Origin: JBOFSR01 sp051651645
GTDB taxonomy: Bacteria; Spirochaetota; Spirochaetia; Treponematales; Treponemataceae
Assembly: GCA_051651645.1 (NCBI GenBank)
Contig: JBOFSR010000084.1
Span: 1-40,041, forward strand
Direction of reading: 5' to 3'
DNA: 40,041 nucleotides
Part shown: positions 24,712 through 32,485 of the stretch, one piece after another
Numbering within the stretch: the first letter of the stretch is position 1
How the letters are laid out: each line of letters starts with the position of its first letter
Made by a program: the position numbers and the translations under genes
The notes under the pieces: generated by a model
What the model saw: only the letters and a program-made list of their open reading frames with translations
What the model was told of the DNA's origin: nothing
Databases searched by the model: none

Positions 24712-24740
24712 TTGAGCAAGATAAAATGCCGATGTAATAC
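24712..24740 (+). promoter_or_regulatory. Promoter of scpA-scpB
   Basis: TTGAGC (24712-24717), 17 bp, TAATAC (24735-24740). The predicted start is near 24747, just before the perfect AGGAGG (24751-24756) that precedes ATG 24761 by 4 nt. Confidence 0.5.
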
Positions 24741-24760
24741 TAGATATTATAGGAGGATTT

Positions 24761-25561
24761 ATGAGTCAAATTGAAGGAGAATTATTACTCGATGGTGGCA
24801 TTGCGGTGCAAACAGTTTCGCCTGAAGAACCTACGGTGAGCACATCAAACAAGCAGCAATATGTGGTTGATGACTTTGAAGGCCCCCTTGATGTTCTGTT
24901 ATATTTAATTAAAAAAAATGAAGTCAATATTTATGACATTCCTATAGGCGAAATTACCGAGCAGTTTTTAGAGTACTTGGATTATGCCGTTTCAACTGAT
25001 TTACAAAGACTTACCGATTTTTATGCAATGGCTGCTGACCTTATTTATATAAAATCTCGTATGCTTTTGCCCGTAGAAATTACCTTTGATGAGGATGAAC
25101 TTGAAGATCCACGCCAAGAGTTAGTTGACAAATTAATTGAATATCAAAAGATTAAAAAGCTCTCTGAGTTAATGGAAGAAAAAGAAGAAGAAGTTGAGTG
25201 GTCGTTTGAGCGAAAGAAAATCCAGCGCGTGCTCCCCTTTGAAGAAGATGAAATGTGGGAGAAAGTTGATAGCTGGGAGCTTTTGAAAATCTTTACCAAC
25301 ATTGTCTCCTCTTATAACTCAGAAAAAATCCTTGATATGCGGGAAGAAATCTCTTTAAGTGAAAAAGTTACCCTCATGAACGAATTCTTTGAGCAAAAAG
25401 GCGAGTGTTTTTTTACCGATTTGCTTACTCGCAAGGGCAATGTACTTGACGTAGTCTGTGCTTTTATGGCTATATTAGAAGCAGTAAAATTTAAAATGGT
25501 TATCATTTATCAAAATAAAATGTATGCCGACATAAAAATTAAACCAACAAATAATGAGTAA
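24761..25561 (+). CDS. scpA: Segregation and condensation protein A
   Basis: A 266-residue kleisin of the SMC-ScpAB condensin. After a variable N-terminus (about 30 residues) comes the signature YVVDDFEGPLDVLLYLIKKNEVNIYDIPI. The LTDFYAMAADLIYIKSRMLLP helix follows. The acidic middle (EEKEEEVEW) leads to a C-terminal winged helix (VTLMNEFFEQKGECFFTDLL then VVCAFMAILEAVKFK) that bridges the SMC head. It lies 3 bp upstream of scpB, the usual pairing. It compacts and segregates the chromosome. Confidence 0.95.
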   Translation: MSQIEGELLLDGGIAVQTVSPEEPTVSTSNKQQYVVDDFEGPLDVLLYLIKKNEVNIYDIPIGEITEQFLEYLDYAVSTDLQRLTDFYAMAADLIYIKSRMLLPVEITFDEDELEDPRQELVDKLIEYQKIKKLSELMEEKEEEVEWSFERKKIQRVLPFEEDEMWEKVDSWELLKIFTNIVSSYNSEKILDMREEISLSEKVTLMNEFFEQKGECFFTDLLTRKGNVLDVVCAFMAILEAVKFKMVIIYQNKMYADIKIKPTNNE

Positions 25562-25564
25562 ACT

Positions 25565-26110
25565 ATGGAGCTTCACTTGGAAAAAGAAATCGCAATTTTA
25601 GAAGCAATTTTTTATCTTGATTCAGAGCCGTTAAGCGAAGATTCCCTTGCACGTATTGCAGGCCTTGGTCGTGATGTTATTGACGCAACAATCGAAAAAT
25701 TACAGGAAAAATATGCCTCTGAAGACTCAGGCGTTGAGTTGACGCGTATTTCTGGCGGTTGGATTATTACGCCAAAAAAAGATTTATGGCTTTTCCTCAA
25801 AGACCATTACGGCAAAAAAAACGAAAGCAAACTCTCAAAGGCTGCAATGGAAACGCTTTCAATTATTGCCTACAAGCAACCAATTACACGCTCAGAAATC
25901 GAAGCTATTCGTGGCGTTTCTGCAGACACCATGATGCGCCTTCTCATTGAAAAAGAGCTCATAAAAGAAGTGGGAAAAAAAGACATCCCTGGTAAGCCCA
26001 TCCAATACGGTACAACACGAGATTTTTTGAAATTTTTCCGCCTAAATAGCATTTCAGACTTGCCAAAACTCGATGAAGAAGAAAATGAGCGGTTCGAACT
26101 TGCTCGATAA
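25565..26110 (+). CDS. scpB: Segregation and condensation protein B
   Basis: A 181-residue partner of ScpA made of two winged helices. The first runs LEKEIAILEAIFYLDSEPLS. The second contains LSKAAMETLSIIAYKQPITR, EIEAIRGVSADTMMRLL and GKPIQYGTTRDFLKFF, all diagnostic. ATG 25565 follows the scpA stop closely. It has little Shine-Dalgarno of its own, which suggests translational coupling. Its 3' end overlaps the next gene by about 26 bp. Confidence 0.95.
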   Translation: MELHLEKEIAILEAIFYLDSEPLSEDSLARIAGLGRDVIDATIEKLQEKYASEDSGVELTRISGGWIITPKKDLWLFLKDHYGKKNESKLSKAAMETLSIIAYKQPITRSEIEAIRGVSADTMMRLLIEKELIKEVGKKDIPGKPIQYGTTRDFLKFFRLNSISDLPKLDEEENERFELAR

Positions 26111-26852
26111 TCACCAATTAACTGACGAAACAAAACCTATTCGCCTCCAAGCTTTTTTAGCTCATGCAGGAGTTGCAAGCAGGCGGGCAAGCGAAAAAAT
26201 TATTTTAGACGGCCGAGTGAGCGTCAATGGTGAAGTTGTAAACACCTTAGGAACAAAGGTTTTGCCAAGCGATACTGTTTGCGTCGATGGAAATTCTATA
26301 ACAACTGAAAATACAAAAAGATATGTGCTTTTAAACAAACCGATTGGCTATGTTTGCTCGCTCAGTGATGAGCAAAATCGTCCGCTTGCTATTGACTTAT
26401 TAAAAGAGCATTTTAGTGAGCGACTGTACAACGTTGGAAGACTTGATATGTTTTCTGCAGGATTAATCATTTTTACCAATGATGGAGAGTTTGCAAAAAA
26501 AATCTCTCATCCTTCCTTTGAGCTAGAAAAAGAATATTTTGTTGAAACCTCGTTGCCCTATCCGCCGACCATGCTTGAAAAGTTTGAAAAAGGGATTCGC
26601 ATAAAAGATATTTTTTATAAATGTAAAGCAGCACGCCGCCTATCATCACGCAAGTTTTTTGTAACGCTTGTTGAGGGCAAAAATCGTGAAATCCGCAAGG
26701 TTTTGGAGCATTTTGATGTACGAGTAAAAAAATTAATTCGGGTTCGCATTGGACAAATCAATCTGACCACTAATAATGCCACGCTTGCTGAGGGAAGCTT
26801 TCGTGAACTCACTTCTTACGAAGTGGCAACCTTGCTAAAAGAAGAAAACTAA
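26085..26852 (+). CDS. rluB: 23S/16S rRNA pseudouridine synthase (RsuA/RluB family)
   Basis: A 255-residue enzyme that isomerises uridine to pseudouridine in rRNA. An N-terminal S4 RNA-binding domain (IRLQAFLAHAGVASRRASE ... GRVSVNGEVV) precedes the catalytic domain. Its Asp is in GRLDMFSAGLIIFTNDG. LVEGKNREIRKVLEHF and VKKLIRVRIGQI are typical of the RsuA/RluB/E/F branch. scpA-scpB-rluB is a common gene order, which favours RluB. The start is uncertain between ATG 26085 (used, with GAAGAA upstream) and ATG 26073. Both overlap the scpB end. Confidence 0.88.
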   Translation: MSGSNLLDNHQLTDETKPIRLQAFLAHAGVASRRASEKIILDGRVSVNGEVVNTLGTKVLPSDTVCVDGNSITTENTKRYVLLNKPIGYVCSLSDEQNRPLAIDLLKEHFSERLYNVGRLDMFSAGLIIFTNDGEFAKKISHPSFELEKEYFVETSLPYPPTMLEKFEKGIRIKDIFYKCKAARRLSSRKFFVTLVEGKNREIRKVLEHFDVRVKKLIRVRIGQINLTTNNATLAEGSFRELTSYEVATLLKEEN

Positions 26853-26859
26853 TTGCAAG

Positions 26860-27264
26860 CTATTCTTTTACAATTGACAAAATCGTTGCTTGCTTTAAAA
26901 GATTAATAATATCATTATTGATAGTTTTAAGTTTTTTTTGAAAGACGCACAGGGCTTTTTTTTCTTTTTGCCAAGAGCATTCATAACCATTTGTTAAACA
27001 ACAATTTAGTATAACTTTATCTCCAACAGCACAACATAAATCGTATAAATTAATTGTCGATAAATCAACTTTTAACTTAACACCGCCGTAAGCCCCTTGA
27101 AGAATTTCAATAAAATCAACCTTACTGAGCTTTTTTAATATTTTATAGGCAAATTGCTTGGGAATATATTCTTGTTCACATATTTTTTTTACTGTTTTAA
27201 GCTCGCCATCTTGCAAATTACGAAAAACTCGCAACGCATAATCGCTTTCTCGTGTTAGTAACAT
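26860..27264 (-). CDS. Rrf2-family transcriptional regulator
   Basis: A 134-residue protein with an N-terminal winged helix (LLTRESDYALRVFRNL, IPKQFAYKILKKLSKVDFIEILQGAYGGVKL) and a cysteine cluster in NCCLTNGYECSWQKEKKALC. The cluster probably binds an Fe-S cluster, as in IscR, NsrR or RsrR. It lies 105 bp downstream of the hydrogenase gene on the same strand, but has its own promoter whose -10 falls 7 nt before the ATG. It therefore has no leader. Both its promoter and the hydrogenase promoter contain GTATGATNGT. It is a likely regulator of the hydrogenase in response to redox, oxygen or NO. Confidence 0.9.
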   Translation of the reverse strand: MLLTRESDYALRVFRNLQDGELKTVKKICEQEYIPKQFAYKILKKLSKVDFIEILQGAYGGVKLKVDLSTINLYDLCCAVGDKVILNCCLTNGYECSWQKEKKALCVFQKKLKTINNDIINLLKQATILSIVKE

Positions 27265-27270
27265 GGATAA

Positions 27271-27299
27271 AAACTATCATACTTAAAAGAGCTTGTCAA
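27271..27299 (-). promoter_or_regulatory. Promoter of rrf2 with candidate operator, predicted leaderless
   Basis: Minus strand: TTGACA (27299-27294), 17 bp, TAGTTT (27276-27271). The seventh base after the -10 is 27264, the A of ATG. GTATGATAGT (27282-27273) overlaps the -10. Confidence 0.65.
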
Positions 27300-27304
27300 T
27301 GCAC

Positions 27305-27357
27305 AAAAACTGATAGTAATATGCAGGCCTTTCAATACATTGCATACTACTTTTCAG
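27305..27357 (-). terminator. Terminator after the hydrogenase gene
   Basis: Minus strand arms AGTAGTATGCA (27351-27341) and TGCATATTACT (27325-27315) pair with one mismatch. An outer CTGA/TCAG pair extends the stem, and TTTTTG follows (27309-27304). It ends the hydrogenase transcript just upstream of the rrf2 promoter. Confidence 0.65.
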
Positions 27358-27369
27358 TAATTAATCAAG

Positions 27370-28764
27370 CTAGCGTTTTTCAACCATTCCCTTAGAACCT
27401 AGGTCTGAGCTTCTATCAGTATAAGAAGTGTGAAGCATTTTTTCGGCAAGCTCACTGAGCGGTTTTCCATAAAACTCATCATAAACACGCTTAATATCGG
27501 GATTATCATGACTAAACCGAAGACTCATGTTTTTATCTTTTTGATATAATGCTTTAATTCGAGCATTTCTTACCTCATCGTCAATAGGCATGATAACTTT
27601 TGGCTGCCCTCCCCCACCAATACAACCTCCACGGCATGTCATAACCTCAATAAAGTCATAATCGATTTTTCCCTGTGTAATATCGTCAAGTACTTTTTTT
27701 GCATTATCTGTGCCGTGAATAACTGCAAGCCGCAAAGGAATCCCATTGAGTTCGATCGTAGCACTTCGAATGCCATCCATTCCTCGTACATTCGTAAAGC
27801 TAATAAAGTCCAAATCAGGATTTTTACCCGTGATTACAGCAGCAGCCGTCCGAACAGCAGCTTCCATAACACCCCCAGTATTGCCAAATATTGCGCCTGC
27901 ACCACTGGCACTTCCCATAAGAGTATCATAATCACTATCATTTAAGGTAGCAAAATTAATATTTTCTTCTTTTAACCATTTTGCAAGTTCTCGTGTTGTA
28001 ATGACATAATCCATGTCACGAATCTCTGGCATTTCTAGGTAATCACCACTGTCGTTCATCTCAGGGCGAAGTATTTCGAACTTCTTTGCCGTACAAGGAG
28101 TTAAAGCAACGCTCACAATTTTTTTAGCATCAATCCCTTTTTGCTTTGCAAAAAAAGTTTTTATCGTTGGTCCTTGCATTCCAATGGGACTTTTTGCCGT
28201 CGAAACATTGAAATTCATAGAAGGATAAAAAGTTTCAACAAATTTAACCCACGCAGGACAGCAACTGGTAAACTGAGGAAGCACCTTATTCTTCTTAGTG
28301 ATCCGTTCAACAAGCTCATGGGCTTCTTCCATAATGGTAAGATCGGCTGCAAAGTTTGTATCAAGCACATAATCAGCCCCCAACGAGCGTAAGGATGCAA
28401 CCATTTTTCCCTCAACAAAGGCTCCAGACTGCATGCCAAATTCTTCTCCAAGGGCAACTCGGACAGAGGGCGATGTACTAAAAATTACAATTTTATTAGA
28501 ATCTTTAAGAGCTTGTTTAACCAGTTGGTAGTCATACTTTTCTGTGATAGAATCAACAGGACAGACATTTGCACATTGACCACAATGAATACAAATAGCC
28601 TTATCTGCAGTACTTTCCATATCATAAAGTCTTCCAACAGCAATATCTTGCTCACATACTCTGCGGCAATTGCCACATTTTACACAAAGATCCTCATCTC
28701 TCATAATGGAAGGATTGTCCTTTTCGATAGGTATGCGGGCTTCTAAAAATTCATGCTTGCTCAT
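27370..28764 (-). CDS. [FeFe] hydrogenase, probably group B type
   Basis: A 464-residue enzyme for H2 production or uptake. An N-terminal two-cluster ferredoxin domain (CVKCGNCRRVC and CIHCGQCANVCPV) is followed by the H-cluster domain. Its ligands lie in TSCCPAW (Cys168-169), TPCTAKKFE (Cys224) and TCRGGCIGGGGQP (Cys377 and Cys381). In the second motif Thr222 replaces the Met of clostridial CpI, and Arg follows the first Cys of the third motif. These differences and the short N-terminus recall group B monomeric hydrogenases. The start is ATG 28764, with AAGGAG 7 nt upstream; a start at 28809 would add a non-homologous leader. The HydE, HydF and HydG maturases must be elsewhere. It is probably cytoplasmic and coupled to ferredoxin. 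Confidence 0.9.
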   Translation of the reverse strand: MSKHEFLEARIPIEKDNPSIMRDEDLCVKCGNCRRVCEQDIAVGRLYDMESTADKAICIHCGQCANVCPVDSITEKYDYQLVKQALKDSNKIVIFSTSPSVRVALGEEFGMQSGAFVEGKMVASLRSLGADYVLDTNFAADLTIMEEAHELVERITKKNKVLPQFTSCCPAWVKFVETFYPSMNFNVSTAKSPIGMQGPTIKTFFAKQKGIDAKKIVSVALTPCTAKKFEILRPEMNDSGDYLEMPEIRDMDYVITTRELAKWLKEENINFATLNDSDYDTLMGSASGAGAIFGNTGGVMEAAVRTAAAVITGKNPDLDFISFTNVRGMDGIRSATIELNGIPLRLAVIHGTDNAKKVLDDITQGKIDYDFIEVMTCRGGCIGGGGQPKVIMPIDDEVRNARIKALYQKDKNMSLRFSHDNPDIKRVYDEFYGKPLSELAEKMLHTSYTDRSSDLGSKGMVEKR

Positions 28765-28797
28765 AAATAGTCTCCTTTTTGAAATAACTTTATGACA

Positions 28798-28826
28798 ATC
28801 ATACCACAAAAAAATCAGAGAAGCAA
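28798..28826 (-). promoter_or_regulatory. Promoter and candidate operator of the hydrogenase gene
   Basis: Minus strand: TTGCTT (28826-28821), 17 bp, TATGAT (28803-28798). The -10 lies in TATGATTGTCATA, a 5+5 bp dyad, and in the motif GTATGATTGT (28804-28795), which recurs as GTATGATAGT at the rrf2 promoter. Confidence 0.65.
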
Positions 28827-28925
28827 CGGAAAAACATCAATTAAATCCTATGTTTAAGATTGTCTATTTCATTGGCTCAAAAAAGCATAGATACGGAAAA
28901 TATCAAAATAAATGAGCTTTTTGTA

Positions 28926-28954
28926 TTCACAAAACAAAATAAAAACATTATATT
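28926..28954 (+). promoter_or_regulatory. Promoter of the permease/LolA-like/barrel operon
   Basis: TTCACA (28926-28931), 17 bp, TATATT (28949-28954). The predicted start is about 28961, two nt before ATG 28963, and no Shine-Dalgarno is present. Confidence 0.6.
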
Positions 28955-28962
28955 AGTAAGCT

Positions 28963-30423
28963 ATGATTATCGTAAAGATTGCGTTACGAAATATTTTGCG
29001 CAAACCACGGCAAACGATTTTACTCGGTTCTCTTATTCTCATTGGTATGACGCTCGTTTTTTTATCAAATACAATTTTTGAAGGAACCAAGCAAGGACTG
29101 AAACGCTCTTATGCAGGAAGCTTAACATCTGATATTATCATTACAGAAAAAAATACGTTTACAACAAGTATTTTTGGCAATGATATGCCCCTTATTGGCG
29201 AGTATCAGACAACTCCTGCACTCTCTTTTTTCCCACAAATTGAAGCTTACCTGCACGACAATCAACACGTTGAAAACTGGACTCCTGTAATCTCAACATT
29301 TGCACGATTAGAATATGGTAACCAACGAGAAAACACCCATATTTTTGGTATCGATTCTAACTCGTACTTTCAAATCTGTAACGAAATTGATATTTCCAAT
29401 ATTCAGCTTGATTTATTGCAAGCAGGCAAAAAAGGTGTTGCAATTAATAAAAATCTTTTAGAAGCACTAGAGCAAAATAGTGATAAAAAACTTGAAATAG
29501 GCGATGCTTTGCAGCTAACATTTGCAACAGCTAATTCGTTCAATATTGAAAAAGCTGTATTTGCAGGTTCGTACTCGTACGTTTCTGACTTTGATCCCTT
29601 TAATCGAATTATTTTATCGGATCCCAATTTATTACGTGAATTGATTGACTATGCAAATATTGAAACAGTGTCAATTGATAACTTACATACAATTGATGAT
29701 TTAGGAGATTTAGAGTCCCTGTTCTTTACAGAAGAGGAAGACTTTGAGGCTACAAAAAAATCGGATTCTTTCCTTACCATAATAGAAGACACCTTAACAG
29801 ATATTTCCTCTAAAGAAGAAAACACCGATTTTTCTAATGGTTTATGGAATTTTATTTTAGTAAATACAGCTAAAGGGAAAGCAGCTCTTGTTGAAAAGGA
29901 TCTTCGTGCACAAGGGCATGAAAATGATTGGGGAATAAAAGTGCTAAATTGGCGGCTTGGCTCAGGACTAAACTCCCAAGCAGCATTTGCCCTACAAATT
30001 ACTTTTAACGCAGGATTAATTTTTATCATTATAGCGGCTGTTTTGGTTTTAATGAACGGCCTAATGATTTCTGTGTTGGAACGAATGAGTGAAATTGGCA
30101 CAATGAGAGCCATTGGCTCAAATAAAGCATTTATAGCCAAGCTCTTTTTTACAGAGTCGGCTATTATGGTTTGCTTTTTCTCCTTTTTTGGCATCATTAT
30201 TGGAATACTTTTTTCCTTTTTTGTTTTATCAAAAAATATTGCACTTGATAATGAAATTTTAATGAGCTTATTTGGAGGAAAAACGCTTCATCCTGTTGTA
30301 ACACTCCCGCTTATTAGCTATCATATTTTAGGAGCAGTCACTATTAGCATTCTTTCATGGATTTACCCTATGTTTATTGCCTTACGTGTTGCACCAGCTC
30401 AAGTAATGGGAAAAAACGTATGA
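28963..30423 (+). CDS. ABC transporter permease, FtsX/LolC-E/MacB type
   Basis: A 486-residue inner-membrane protein with the four-helix MacB/FtsX plan. Helix 1 is at residues about 18-40 (TILLGSLILIGMTLVFLSN). A large periplasmic domain (about 45-340) follows, then three C-terminal helices with the FtsX motif ERMSEIGTMRAIGSNKAFIAKLF between the first two. The family works with a cytoplasmic ATPase to pull lipoproteins, lipids or drugs out of the inner membrane by periplasmic conformational change. It overlaps the next permease by 4 bp (ATGA). No ATP-binding partner is encoded in the window. Confidence 0.9.
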   Translation: MIIVKIALRNILRKPRQTILLGSLILIGMTLVFLSNTIFEGTKQGLKRSYAGSLTSDIIITEKNTFTTSIFGNDMPLIGEYQTTPALSFFPQIEAYLHDNQHVENWTPVISTFARLEYGNQRENTHIFGIDSNSYFQICNEIDISNIQLDLLQAGKKGVAINKNLLEALEQNSDKKLEIGDALQLTFATANSFNIEKAVFAGSYSYVSDFDPFNRIILSDPNLLRELIDYANIETVSIDNLHTIDDLGDLESLFFTEEEDFEATKKSDSFLTIIEDTLTDISSKEENTDFSNGLWNFILVNTAKGKAALVEKDLRAQGHENDWGIKVLNWRLGSGLNSQAAFALQITFNAGLIFIIIAAVLVLMNGLMISVLERMSEIGTMRAIGSNKAFIAKLFFTESAIMVCFFSFFGIIIGILFSFFVLSKNIALDNEILMSLFGGKTLHPVVTLPLISYHILGAVTISILSWIYPMFIALRVAPAQVMGKNV

Positions 30424-31712
30424 TATTTTTTTTAGCACTTCGCAATTTATTTTTACTACGAAAACGCTATGCTGTTATGATTATAGCAATCATGCTTGGA
30501 TTCTCATTAATCACTGTGATTACAGCACTTTCAAATGGAGCAATTAGCGTTGTCAAAAATAAAACTGCTCGCTTTTTTTCAGGAGAAGTGAGTGTAATCC
30601 CTTTTTCAAAAGAAGACCGCCGATACACAGAAGATCCGAACGAACTAATTAATTACTTAAAAAAATCATCCTTGAAAATAAAATCTATTTCTCCTCGAAC
30701 GATTTCTTATTACTCTGATGCGAACGTAATTTTTTTTGGCGGAAAGTACACAGAACTCCAAAGAACTGTTGGTGTTGACTTTGACACGGAATACCATGTT
30801 TTTTCACGCCTACCAATCATTGCAGGAAGCATACAATCAATGCTCGAGCCAGACAGTGAAAATGGAATTGTTTTGAGTGCTGCAGTTTGTGGATACTTAA
30901 ATGCTCAAGTTGGTGACGATATCACTGTTCAAACGCAACTTGATGGTGGCCAATTCAACACACAAACATTTATTCTTAAAGCCATTTTTGATGAGCAAAA
31001 TTTCTTTGGCTACGTTTCATATATGCATCGAAAAGCTTTGAATATGTTGCTTTCGTACAATGAAAATGCTGCAACTGAAATCGCCATATACTCAAAAGGT
31101 CACACAAACATAACTAGTTTTGCCGAGAAGGTTCGCACACACCTTGAACGATCTTATCAAACATTACCACAAATTACCACGCGAAAGGAATATCAACTAG
31201 CTTGGAGGAATCATAAAAAAGGAACGGAAACTCTGGCCGTAATTTCTACCGACAGTCAGCTGGATCAAATAGATAAGCTATTAAAAGCCTTTTTGCTTGG
31301 GGTTTATTTTATACTTGTTGTTTTTTTAGCAATAACACTAGTTGGTATTTTGAACACGTACAAAGTTTTGGTTTACGAGAGAACACGAGAAATTGGGGCA
31401 ATGAGGGCAATGGGTATGCAAAAAAATCAAGTAAAGGCTCTGTTTCTCACTGAAGCTTTTTTTCTTTCACTTTTTTCCTCATTATGCGGATTTTTTCTCT
31501 CTTTTATAATTTTATTAGCCTTTCATTCCATTAATTTTTATGACTTTATTTTAATTAGCGTATTTGTTGAGCATGGAAGGTTGCAATTTTCCATAACACC
31601 GCAACAAACTTGTATAAATATTTTTCTCATTGTAGTTACCGTCTTACTTGCAGCCGTGCAACCGTCGCATAAAGCATGCAATATTCAGCCTGTTGATGCA
31701 CTGAGATCATAA
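30420..31712 (+). CDS. Second ABC transporter permease, FtsX/LolC-E/MacB type
   Basis: A 430-residue permease with the same plan as the upstream gene: a first helix at about 15-40 (YAVMIIAIMLGFSLITVITAL), a periplasmic domain, then three helices with YERTREIGAMRAMGMQKNQVKALFLTEAF. The start is ATG 30420, overlapping the preceding stop. A start at 30357 would add a Cys-rich leader with no resemblance to the family. The two permeases are clearly different sequences, so they probably form a heterodimer like LolC-LolE. The LolA-like gene follows after 9 bp. Confidence 0.9.
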   Translation: MIFFLALRNLFLLRKRYAVMIIAIMLGFSLITVITALSNGAISVVKNKTARFFSGEVSVIPFSKEDRRYTEDPNELINYLKKSSLKIKSISPRTISYYSDANVIFFGGKYTELQRTVGVDFDTEYHVFSRLPIIAGSIQSMLEPDSENGIVLSAAVCGYLNAQVGDDITVQTQLDGGQFNTQTFILKAIFDEQNFFGYVSYMHRKALNMLLSYNENAATEIAIYSKGHTNITSFAEKVRTHLERSYQTLPQITTRKEYQLAWRNHKKGTETLAVISTDSQLDQIDKLLKAFLLGVYFILVVFLAITLVGILNTYKVLVYERTREIGAMRAMGMQKNQVKALFLTEAFFLSLFSSLCGFFLSFIILLAFHSINFYDFILISVFVEHGRLQFSITPQQTCINIFLIVVTVLLAAVQPSHKACNIQPVDALRS

Positions 31713-31721
31713 AGAGGATAT

Positions 31722-32483
31722 ATGAATTTTAACCGTAAAAGCATTTTTTTTCTGATTATTTTATTTTTGGCTTCTTTGCTTCATGCAAAGGAAAATTTAT
31801 TAAAAAAAGTTGATGATCTTGTAACATTTAAAGATAATGACTTATCAGCTGAATATATTATTGAGACACGAAAGCCTGAAGGGAGCATCTCTTCTACAAC
31901 GGCCGCAATGTTTCGCCGCGATGCAAAAAATCAATATTTAATCTTGATCCTGAAGCCTGAAGCTGATAAAGGCAAGGGATATTTAAAAATTGGTGATGTT
32001 TTATGGCTCTATGATCCTGACAATGGGAATTTTACTTTTACAAGTGCAAAAGATCGATTTCAAAATACAGGATTAAGAAATTCTGATTTTAATCGTTCAA
32101 ACTATGAAGGCGACTATACTATTGAAAACTCTGCAAAAGAAAAATTGGGTAAATTTGATTGCACCGTCCTTGAATTAAAAGCGCGTCATAATAGAGCAGC
32201 CTTTCCAAAAGTCAAATTATGGATTTCTGATGATTTTTTAGTACGAAAAATTGAAGATTATAGCCTTTCTGGGCAATTAATGAGAACAACGGCAATTCCA
32301 ACATATCAAAAAACTGGCGATAAATGGATTCCAAGCAGCTTAACTGTTCTTGATCACCTTGTTTCAAAAAAAATTAAAGATACGGTTGTATTTGAAAGAA
32401 CGGTTATTACAATTAAAAATCCATCTTTATCTCCCTTACCTGACAGCGTTTATACAAAAGAATATTTGCAGCGCATGAGATAG
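31722..32483 (+). CDS. LolA-like outer membrane lipoprotein-sorting protein
   Basis: A 253-residue exported protein with a signal peptide (FFLIILFLASLLHA, cut before KEN). Beta-rich LolA/LolB-like features follow: LSAEYIIETRKPEG, YLILILKPEADKGKGYLKIGDVLWLYDP and LKARHNRAAFPKVKLWISDDFLVRKIE. This matches the family often annotated as outer membrane lipoprotein-sorting protein, whose half-barrel binds acyl chains. AGAGGA precedes ATG 31722. Placed between two LolC/E-like permeases and an outer-membrane barrel, it probably carries a lipid or lipoprotein across the periplasm. The cargo is unknown. Confidence 0.85.
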   Translation: MNFNRKSIFFLIILFLASLLHAKENLLKKVDDLVTFKDNDLSAEYIIETRKPEGSISSTTAAMFRRDAKNQYLILILKPEADKGKGYLKIGDVLWLYDPDNGNFTFTSAKDRFQNTGLRNSDFNRSNYEGDYTIENSAKEKLGKFDCTVLELKARHNRAAFPKVKLWISDDFLVRKIEDYSLSGQLMRTTAIPTYQKTGDKWIPSSLTVLDHLVSKKIKDTVVFERTVITIKNPSLSPLPDSVYTKEYLQRMR

Positions 32484-32485
32484 TT

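Noticed and set aside
29649..30197. 182-codon antisense frame in the first permease
   Set aside because: No start signal or domain. The sense strand has clear FtsX motifs.
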